Origin: Buchnera aphidicola
GTDB taxonomy: Bacteria > Pseudomonadota > Gammaproteobacteria > Enterobacterales > Enterobacteriaceae
Reading direction: 5' to 3'
NCBI RefSeq assembly: GCF_900128725.1
Contig: NZ_LT667500.1
Coordinates: 1-64,000 of the forward strand
Length of the DNA stretch: 64,000 nt
Shown here: positions 58,180-64,000 of the stretch, piece by piece
Numbering within the stretch: the stretch's first letter is position 1
How the letters are laid out: every line of letters starts with the position of its first letter
The notes under the pieces: model-generated
Seen by the model: the letters and a program-made list of their open reading frames with translations, nothing else
Told to the model about the DNA's origin: nothing
Databases searched by the model: none
Translations under genes and position numbers: made by a program

Positions 58180-58914
58180 ATGATGTACCAGAGCCTGAAT
58201 TGCTTTTTATCTATTTATGCTACTTTACTTTTCGGAAAAATAGCTAGTGATCCAGTGCAAAATATTATTCAAAATGGTTTTAATGTATTAAATTTTTCAG
58301 CTCAGTCGTATACTATAATCACGTTATTAAGTTTTGTTCCTGCGTGTTTATTAATGATGACGTGTTTTACTCGTATTATTATTGTTTTTAGTTTTGTTAG
58401 AAATGCCCTGGGAACGCCGTATTCTCCGCCTAATCAAGTATTAATTAGTTTGGCTTTATTTTTAACATTTTTTATAATGTCTCCTGTTTTTAGTAAAATG
58501 TATAATACGGCATTCATTCCTTTATATAAAAATGAAATTAGTATAAATACAGCTTTACAAAATTGTCTAAAGCCTTTATCTCTCTTTATGATTAAACAAA
58601 CTAGAAAATCTGATATTTTAGTATTTTGGAATTTAGCTAAAATACCTTATGTTATGAACGAAGGAAATATACCGATTAAAGTATTATTGCCGGCATTTAT
58701 GATTAGTGAATTAAAAAATGCATTTCAAATTGGCTTTACTATTTTATTACCCTTTTTGATTATTGATTTAGTTGTTGCTAGTGTTTTAATGTCTTTGGGA
58801 ATGATAATGATCCCTCCAGCAACTATTTCTCTGCCATTAAAATTAATAATATTTGTTTTATCTGATGGTTGGAAATTATTAATTCTATCTTTAGCAAAAA
58901 GTTTTTTTACATAA
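58180..58914 (+). CDS. fliP: Flagellar export gate protein FliP
   Basis: Core of the FliPQR export gate. 244 residues from the ATG at 58180 (245 in E. coli), just after GAGAGG; a second ATG follows immediately. N-terminal hydrophobic stretch resembling the FliP signal, then ITLLSFVPACLLMMTCFTRIIIVFSFVRNALGTPYSPPNQVLISLALFLTFFIMSPVF, LLPAFMISELKNAFQIGFTILLPFLIIDLVVASVLMSLGMIMIPPATISLPLKL. The signatures are highly conserved. Confidence 0.96.
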   Translation: MMYQSLNCFLSIYATLLFGKIASDPVQNIIQNGFNVLNFSAQSYTIITLLSFVPACLLMMTCFTRIIIVFSFVRNALGTPYSPPNQVLISLALFLTFFIMSPVFSKMYNTAFIPLYKNEISINTALQNCLKPLSLFMIKQTRKSDILVFWNLAKIPYVMNEGNIPIKVLLPAFMISELKNAFQIGFTILLPFLIIDLVVASVLMSLGMIMIPPATISLPLKLIIFVLSDGWKLLILSLAKSFFT

Positions 58915-58953
58915 AATTTTTATTGGTTGAAGCATTAATTATTAGGTATATTT

Positions 58954-59220
58954 ATGAATCCAGAATTTTTGATTACGCTGCTTCAAGATTCTATTAAATT
59001 CGCTGTATTACTTTCAGCTCCATGTTTAATTTCAGTCTTGTTAAGTGGAATTTTAATTAGTATTTTTCAGTCTTCAGTACAAATTAATGAACAAACGCTA
59101 TCCTTTATCCCCAAAGTTCTTTCTTTATTTTTTTCGTTTATGCTTTTTGGCCCATGGATGCTTCGATTAACTCTTGATTATATAAAAAATATTTTTCATA
59201 TAATAGCTATTGCTAATTAA
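58954..59220 (+). CDS. fliQ: Flagellar export gate protein FliQ
   Basis: Two-helix membrane protein of the export gate. 88 residues (89 in E. coli). It has two long hydrophobic helices (about 15-38 and 50-72) joined by FQSSVQINEQTLSFIPKV, the signature loop of the family. It lies 39 bases after fliP and 9 before fliR. Confidence 0.96.
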   Translation: MNPEFLITLLQDSIKFAVLLSAPCLISVLLSGILISIFQSSVQINEQTLSFIPKVLSLFFSFMLFGPWMLRLTLDYIKNIFHIIAIAN

Positions 59221-59229
59221 ATTATCACT

Positions 59230-60009
59230 ATGCACAATGTATTTTACACTAGCGCTTCTTTAATTAATAACCAAATTATATTGATAATGGCTCGTGTTTT
59301 TGCTTTATTCAGTGCTTCACAATTATTTAATAAAATGAATATTCATTTAACAACGAAAATATTATTAGTATATTTGCTTAGTATGTTGCTTTTACCGTTT
59401 GTCATCGATAACGCTGTGTCGAATAATATACACATGCGATATTTTTTATTATGTTTTTTAGATCAGATTTTGATAGGATGCATTTTAGGTTTTACAATAC
59501 AATTTTTAATATCATGTGTTACTTTTATGGGAGAGATAATTAGTTCTCAAATCGGTTTGTCTTTTTCTGTTTTTGCTTACTCAGGTAATAAACTTGATTC
59601 ATCAGTAATTTCATATTTATTGAGTACTTTTTTTGTGATTTCATTCTTTGCATGTCGAGGGCATTTATATTTTATGGTTTTTTTAATAAAAAGTTTTTTT
59701 ATATCTCCATTAAATAAAATTATAATATATAATAATATATTTTCATCTTTACTAGATTTTTCAAATATTATTTTTTTTAATGGAATATACGGGGCTCTGC
59801 CTATTCTTCTATTTTTTTTAATTCTATATATTTCACTAATGATATTAAATCGTTTATATCCAGATTTATCACTATCGTCTTCTTACTCTGTTATTGTTTT
59901 TTTCTTGAGCATGATAGTATTGCAACATATTTTTTATAAATTATTTTTTTTCAGTGAAATTATGATTCGTAATTTATTTGATTTCTTGCAGCATTATGTT
60001 TTTAAATAG
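59230..60009 (+). CDS. fliR: Flagellar export gate protein FliR
   Basis: Third component of the FliPQR gate. 259 residues (261 in E. coli), mostly hydrophobic with about six membrane helices. Recognisable: FLDQILIGCILGFTIQFLISCVTFMGEIISSQIGLSF, the family's central signature. No Shine-Dalgarno is evident before the ATG, so translation may be coupled to fliQ. Last gene of the plus-strand flagellar cluster. Confidence 0.93.
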   Translation: MHNVFYTSASLINNQIILIMARVFALFSASQLFNKMNIHLTTKILLVYLLSMLLLPFVIDNAVSNNIHMRYFLLCFLDQILIGCILGFTIQFLISCVTFMGEIISSQIGLSFSVFAYSGNKLDSSVISYLLSTFFVISFFACRGHLYFMVFLIKSFFISPLNKIIIYNNIFSSLLDFSNIIFFNGIYGALPILLFFLILYISLMILNRLYPDLSLSSSYSVIVFFLSMIVLQHIFYKLFFFSEIMIRNLFDFLQHYVFK

Positions 60010-60137
60010 GTTCATATAAATTAACTATAGCGCCGTTTATCTATGCAATTGATTATTTTTTTTATATCAATTTTTTTATTGACTGGTTACAATATTGAAT
60101 TTATACAGAACGTATAATACTGTTTTTTAATTAAGTG

Positions 60138-60163
60138 TGGGAGATCTGAGTATAGATCTCCAC
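60138..60163. terminator. Convergent fliR/rpmG terminator
   Basis: GGAGATCT (60140-60147) and AGATCTCC (60154-60161) form a perfect 8-bp stem with loop GAGTAT, in the 190-base gap between fliR (plus) and rpmG (minus). AT-rich sequence follows on each side. Confidence 0.8.
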
Positions 60164-60199
60164 CATAAAAATATTATATTTTTTAAAAAAAAGAATTTT

Positions 60200-60367
60200 T
60201 TACTTTATTTTCTTTTCTTCATACATCACGTGTTTTTTTATAATTGGATCGTATTTCTTAAGTTTTAATTTATTTGTTTGATTTCTTTTATTTTTTGTAG
60301 TTGTATAATAGTGAGCACTACCACTAGATGAGAGTAATTTTATCGTTATTCTATTTTTTTTAGCCAT
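60200..60367 (-). CDS. rpmG: 50S ribosomal protein L33
   Basis: Small large-subunit protein, 55 residues as in E. coli. Reads [18 protein letters not shown] then [23 protein letters not shown], the L33 signature. It is the non-zinc form, without the CxxC pairs. Sixteen bases after rpmB in the conserved rpmB-rpmG operon. Confidence 0.97.
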   Translation of the reverse strand: MAKKNRITIKLLSSSGSAHYYTTTKNKRNQTNKLKLKKYDPIIKKHVMYEEKKIK

Positions 60368-60382
60368 CTTTTTTATAGATTC

Positions 60383-60604
60383 CTATACAATAAACTGCTT
60401 ATATATTTTAGAAATTCCGAATTTATTTATCATTCTTAACCCTTTTGAAGATATTCTTATTTTTATTCTTTTGTTTTCATCAGGTAACCAAAATTTATGG
60501 TATTGTATATTCAAAGAAAATTTTCTTTTTGTTGCGTTCATAGCATGAGAACGGTTTTGCCCTAACATAGATTTTTTTTTGGTAATCTGACATTTTTTTG
60601 GCAT
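60383..60604 (-). CDS. rpmB: 50S ribosomal protein L28
   Basis: 73 residues from the ATG at 60604 (78 in E. coli). Starts MPKKCQITKKKSMLGQNRSHAMNATKRKF, the L28 signature, with an upstream ATG at 60622 disregarded because GGAATA sits ahead of the MPKK start. The C-terminus is slightly short. First gene of rpmBG. Confidence 0.96.
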   Translation of the reverse strand: MPKKCQITKKKSMLGQNRSHAMNATKRKFSLNIQYHKFWLPDENKRIKIRISSKGLRMINKFGISKIYKQFIV

Positions 60605-60688
60605 TATTATATTCCTATACATTTTGGTTAATGCGATGTGTTATTTTAATGAATGGGTAATATGTTTATTTTTTTTCAATTTAGTATT

Positions 60689-61231
60689 TTAAGGTTTTTG
60701 GGTTTTTTTATATCTAGTTATAGCTTGGTTAATTTCTAGTTTAGCTGTCTCTACGTTTTCCCAGTTTTTAATTTTTACCCATTTGTTTGTATCTAATTTT
60801 TTATAATTATTAAAAAAATTTAAAATTTGTTTTTTGAGTAAGCTAGATAATTGATGGATATCAACAATTTTTTTATATTCTTGAGTTATAGTTACATGTG
60901 GGACAGCTATGATTTTTTCATCAGATCCCGACTCATCTTCCATTCTCAAAAGACCTATTGGAACACATCTAATAATAGATTGTGATTGTATGGGGTACGG
61001 AGATGGTATGAGTACATCTAAAGGGTCTCCATCCAAAGATAGTGTTTGATTAAGAAAACCATAGTTACACGGATAAAACATAGTAGTAGAGATAAATCTA
61101 TCTACATTCATCATTCGAAAAGTTTTATTAAATTCATATTTTACAGGATAAGATAAAGCCGGAATTTCAATAATTCCATACAAGTCATGAGGAGGGTTTA
61201 TACCTGTTGGTATATTAATAATATTATTCAT
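60689..61231 (-). CDS. ppa: Inorganic pyrophosphatase
   Basis: Hydrolyses pyrophosphate from biosynthetic reactions. 180 residues (176 in E. coli), family I. Visible: INIPTGINPPHDLYGIIEIPA, KYEFNK, and the metal-site motif DGDPLDVLIPSPYP (about 66-79; the three Asp bind Mg), VDIHQLSSLLKKQILNFFNNYK. All three catalytic Asp are present. Stands alone between rpmB and pmbA. Confidence 0.97.
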   Translation of the reverse strand: MNNIINIPTGINPPHDLYGIIEIPALSYPVKYEFNKTFRMMNVDRFISTTMFYPCNYGFLNQTLSLDGDPLDVLIPSPYPIQSQSIIRCVPIGLLRMEDESGSDEKIIAVPHVTITQEYKKIVDIHQLSSLLKKQILNFFNNYKKLDTNKWVKIKNWENVETAKLEINQAITRYKKTQKP

Positions 61232-61483
61232 TTTTATTTTTATTGATATGATTATAATTTTTAAAAATTAATTGTTATTCAAAATGAGTATTCTTGATTT
61301 TTAGTATATGAATATCGCGAACAGCTTATTGTTAAAGTTATTGGGTGTATGTGGCGCGTAACCTGAAAAATAAAATTTTTTATATATCAGATGCTAATGA
61401 TTATAATTTAATTATTGATAAATATATAGCTATCTTTTTATTTTTTTTCAATTGCTTTATATATATGGAATAAGGATGTGTAA

Positions 61484-62830
61484 ATGTTCTCGTTTTTTAA
61501 AGTGCAAAATGATTTAATAGTTTTAAATAATTATGTTAAAAAAGCTTTATTATATTTTAATAAAAGTATTTGTAGCGGGATGATTGAAATAAAAAAAACT
61601 TACAGTTATCTGTGCTCTAGCCGATTAGGATGTATAGACAGCATTGAATGCTATAATTCTGTTAATCATATAGTTACAACTTATAACAGTTACCGTCAAG
61701 CGGTAGTTTGTTCTAGTGATAGTTCTATAGGCGGAATATATCGGTCTATTGATAAATCTATAGACTTGTCTAAATACGTACAACCGGATTCTTGTTGCGG
61801 TTTACCAAAAAAAGATTTGTTATTTGATAATAAAAAAACAATAAATTTATTTTTTCCGCATCAATTTAGCAATAACGATATTAAAAATATACTGGATATT
61901 ACTAATACTGCTGCTTTACATTTTGACTCTAGAATTATTAATATTGAAAACGCTACATTTGAATGTTTTGTTAGTGTCACTTTTTTAGGCAACAGCTCGG
62001 GATGGATTGGTTCTTATTTATCTACGTATTATTATTTATCTAGCTGTGTAATTGCTGGTCAAGATAATTTAATGGAAAGAGATTATTATTATACAGTATC
62101 TAGAGATTTTAATGATTTGGAGTGCCCAAGTTATGTGGGACAACATAGCGCTAAAAAAAGTCTTTCTAGGTTGTTTTCAAAAAAAATTGCCACTCAAATA
62201 TCTCCGGTAATATTTATCTCTGACATTGCAAGTGAATTTTTTGGTTATTTGGTGAATGCTGCTAATGGATACTCTATATATAAGAAATATACTTTTTTAC
62301 TTAATTATTTAAATAAAAAAGTTTTTCCAGCGTGGTTCAATATTTTTGAAAACCCGTTTTTAGAGAAAGGTTTGTCTTCGCGCTTATTCGATGATGAAGG
62401 AGTATCAACTATGGCTAGAAATATTATAGAAAATGGAATTTTAACTACTTGGCTATTAGATACGTATACGTCTAATCAATTGAATATGAATAATACGGGT
62501 CATGCTGGGGGAATATATAATTGGATTGTTAGCAGCTCTCAGCCAACGAAATCGTTTGAAAATCTTTTACATACTATGAACCGAGGTTTTTTAGTTACAG
62601 AGTTATTAGGGGATGGCGTGAATATAGTTACGGGAGATTATTCTCGAGGCGCGTGTGGTTTTTGGATTAACCAGGGGAGAATTCAATACCCCGTTAGCGA
62701 AGTAACTATTTCTGGAAACTTAATTGACATGTGGAATAATATTGTTGCAATATCAGATGATATAAATTATAAAAGCAATATTCAATGTGCTTCTGTATTA
62801 GTTGATAAAATACAGATTTCTGGTTGTTAA
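61484..62830 (+). CDS. pmbA: Metalloprotease subunit TldE (PmbA)
   Basis: Partner of TldD in the TldD/E metalloprotease, known in E. coli for microcin B17 and CcdA processing; its role in an endosymbiont is unknown. 448 residues (450 in E. coli). Visible: DPCAG-like region YVQPDSCCGL, SSCVIAGQDNLMERDYYYTVSRD, PVIFISDIASEFFGYLV, TGHAGGIYNW, VTELLGDGVNIVTGDYSRGACGFWINQGRIQYPVSEVTISGNL. TldE itself lacks the metal site, which is in TldD, not seen in this window. Confidence 0.95.
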   Translation: MFSFFKVQNDLIVLNNYVKKALLYFNKSICSGMIEIKKTYSYLCSSRLGCIDSIECYNSVNHIVTTYNSYRQAVVCSSDSSIGGIYRSIDKSIDLSKYVQPDSCCGLPKKDLLFDNKKTINLFFPHQFSNNDIKNILDITNTAALHFDSRIINIENATFECFVSVTFLGNSSGWIGSYLSTYYYLSSCVIAGQDNLMERDYYYTVSRDFNDLECPSYVGQHSAKKSLSRLFSKKIATQISPVIFISDIASEFFGYLVNAANGYSIYKKYTFLLNYLNKKVFPAWFNIFENPFLEKGLSSRLFDDEGVSTMARNIIENGILTTWLLDTYTSNQLNMNNTGHAGGIYNWIVSSSQPTKSFENLLHTMNRGFLVTELLGDGVNIVTGDYSRGACGFWINQGRIQYPVSEVTISGNLIDMWNNIVAISDDINYKSNIQCASVLVDKIQISGC

Positions 62831-62872
62831 TTTTTTTAAATTCTATTTTTATGAATAAAACTCTTTCAAATT

Positions 62873-63265
62873 ATCTTGAAGCTGATCTATAAGCCGGGTT
62901 CTGTTTACAACAGCCATTTATCTAGATTAATAATCTCTCATTAATTCAAGCAACCTACCCGGAGGAATGTACGGGTCATACCCTCCTATCTGGTCTTGCT
63001 CCTGGTGGAAGTTTACCGAGCCAAAATTGTTACCAATCTTGCGGTGCGCTTTTACCGCACCATTTCACCTGTACCTATATAAAATGATACTTTTATGATT
63101 CTAATATGGAGATTTTTTTATTTTACTTATTTAGGTAGTTTGTTTTCTGCTGCACTTGTCGTAAGATTGCTCTTCCCAGGCGTTACCTGGCACCACGCCC
63201 TACGGAGCCCGGACTTTCCTCTACATAATATGACAGTATTATATAGCGGCTGTTCGATCAACTTC
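62873..63265 (-). ncRNA. rnpB: RNase P RNA (M1 RNA)
   Basis: Catalytic RNA of RNase P, about 393 nt. The 5' end reads GAAGTTGATCGAACAGCCGC, the first conserved region GAGGAAAGTCCGGGCTCC follows, then GGTGCCAGGTAACGCCTGGG, GGTGCGGTAAAAGCGCACCG, GGTAAACTTCCACC, CCGGGTAGGTTGCTTGA, and the 3' CAGAACCCGGCTTATAGATC. All the universally conserved cores of A-type rnpB are visible. An AT-rich expansion lies in the P12 region (63070-63140). Its protein partner rnpA is at 7499-7894. The stop of rsmI overlaps its first two bases. Confidence 0.96.
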
Positions 63266-64000
63266 ATGAAATATTTTTTGTGACAATAGTATTATATAGG
63301 ATATTTTTACTAAATCCACATATTTTGGCGGTTATTTTTATCGCAGTGGTGAGGGTTGTTTCTTTTTTTAAAAGATTAAAAATTTTTAATGTTTTTAAAG
63401 ATAAAATATTTTTTTTTTCTCGCTTGGCTCCGTCAATAACAATAGTTATTTCTCCTTTTCTCCAAGTTTCATCATGTTTTATAATATTAAATATTTGCTC
63501 AATAGTCCCGCTCTGAATATTCTCCCATCGCTTAGTTACTTCTTTAGCAATTGTTATTTTTCTCTCTTTTCCCATAACTTTTTTAATGATTTTAATAGTA
63601 TTAAGTAGTCTTTTTGAAGATTCGTACGTAATAATTGTTCTTTTTTCTCGGAACAAGGAATATATTTTTTTTTCACACAAGATTTTTTTTTTCGGTAAAA
63701 AACCTTCATAACAAAATTGGTTAGCTTGTAACCCGGATGCGCTTAGTGCTGTAATGGCGGCACAAGCGCCTGGTAGCGGAACTACCCGAATATTGTTTTT
63801 ATATGCGTTTTTTACAAGTAAGTAACCAGGATCATTAATAATAGGTGTTCCGGCCTTGGAAACGATTGCTAGATTATTTCCCTGGTTGAGCATATGTATA
63901 TATTTTTTAGTTTTTTGTTTTTCGTTTATGATATTTAAAGGTAATAATTTGTTTACAATAGAAAAATGTTTTAATAAAATAGAAGTATGTTTAATGCTTT
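63264..64000 (-). CDS. rsmI: 16S rRNA 2'-O-methyltransferase RsmI, 5' end outside window, motifs altered
   Basis: Methylates the 2'-OH of C1402 in 16S rRNA. The window holds about 245 C-terminal codons; the frame stays open to base 64000, so the start is beyond the window. Recognisable: KHTSILLKHF, AGTPIINDPGYLLVKNAY, VVPLPGACAAITALSASGL, FCYEGFLPKKK, ITYESSKRLL. Several family-invariant positions differ: AEDTR reads as ...SIK, the HDHNE motif reads NIINE, and SDAGTP reads SKAGTP. The methyltransferase fold looks kept but the SAM/catalytic site may not be. Its TGA overlaps the 5' end of rnpB. Confidence 0.9.
   Translation of the reverse strand, partial: SIKHTSILLKHFSIVNKLLPLNIINEKQKTKKYIHMLNQGNNLAIVSKAGTPIINDPGYLLVKNAYKNNIRVVPLPGACAAITALSASGLQANQFCYEGFLPKKKILCEKKIYSLFREKRTIITYESSKRLLNTIKIIKKVMGKERKITIAKEVTKRWENIQSGTIEQIFNIIKHDETWRKGEITIVIDGAKREKKNILSLKTLKIFNLLKKETTLTTAIKITAKICGFSKNILYNTIVTKNIS

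Overview
The window is about three-quarters A+T and carries gammaproteobacterial (Enterobacterales-type) core genes in the order known from Buchnera aphidicola, the obligate aphid endosymbiont: mnmG, gyrB-dnaN-dnaA, rpmH-rnpA-yidC-mnmE, groESL, efp, dnaC, ftsY, rpoH, metE, rpoBC with its ribosomal proteins, metF-argBGH, rpsU-dnaG-rpoD, ligA-gltX, a fli cluster, rpmBG, ppa, pmbA, rnpB, rsmI. Proteins are close in length to E. coli orthologues but rich in Lys/Asn/Ile. No insertion sequence, prophage, CRISPR array or foreign-looking gene was seen. Strain and aphid host cannot be named from this window.

Layout. 1-11140: tRNA modification (mnmG, mnmE), replication initiation (gyrB, dnaN, a split dnaA), rpmH-rnpA and the YidC insertase. 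11335-17880: groESL behind a sigma-32-type promoter, efp, dnaC, rsmD, ftsY (frameshifted) and rpoH. 17880-21310: a 1-kb non-coding stretch, then metE. 21314-33713 (minus strand): the tRNA-secE-nusG-rplKAJL-rpoBC block. 34478-39040: metF, argB, argG, argH. 39613-43702: rpsU-dnaG-rpoD. 43925-50552: tsaD, cca, ligA, two tRNAs, gltX. 50729-60009: flagellar basal-body and export genes fliE, F, G, H, I, J, M, N, P, Q, R. 60200-64000: rpmG, rpmB, ppa, pmbA, rnpB and the 3' part of rsmI.

How they work together. Most genes are information processing. RNase P is complete here (rnpA plus rnpB). MnmE/MnmG and TsaD modify tRNAs, several of which are encoded in the window. MetF supplies methyl-THF for MetE, so the last step of methionine synthesis is covered. 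RpoH and its classic target groESL are both present. The flagellar genes encode rod base, MS ring, export gate and export ATPase. The rotor/switch side is eroded: FliM has no C-terminal domain, FliG has lost torque residues, fliJ is frameshifted, fliK is not at its usual place. This fits use as an export apparatus rather than a motor.

Most notable pattern. Three genes (dnaA, ftsY, fliJ) are each broken by a frameshift lying exactly in a run of A on the coding strand. In each case a one-base slip restores a full-length family protein. Other long A runs (gyrB, fliH) are in frame. RNA polymerase slippage at poly(A) is known in Buchnera, so these genes may still be expressed from slipped transcripts. 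Other erosion: ArgB has lost substrate-binding residues and argC/argE are not at the locus; Cca has lost its HD motif; LigA lacks BRCT; RsmI motifs are altered; and the atp operon is not in its usual place between mnmG and gyrB.
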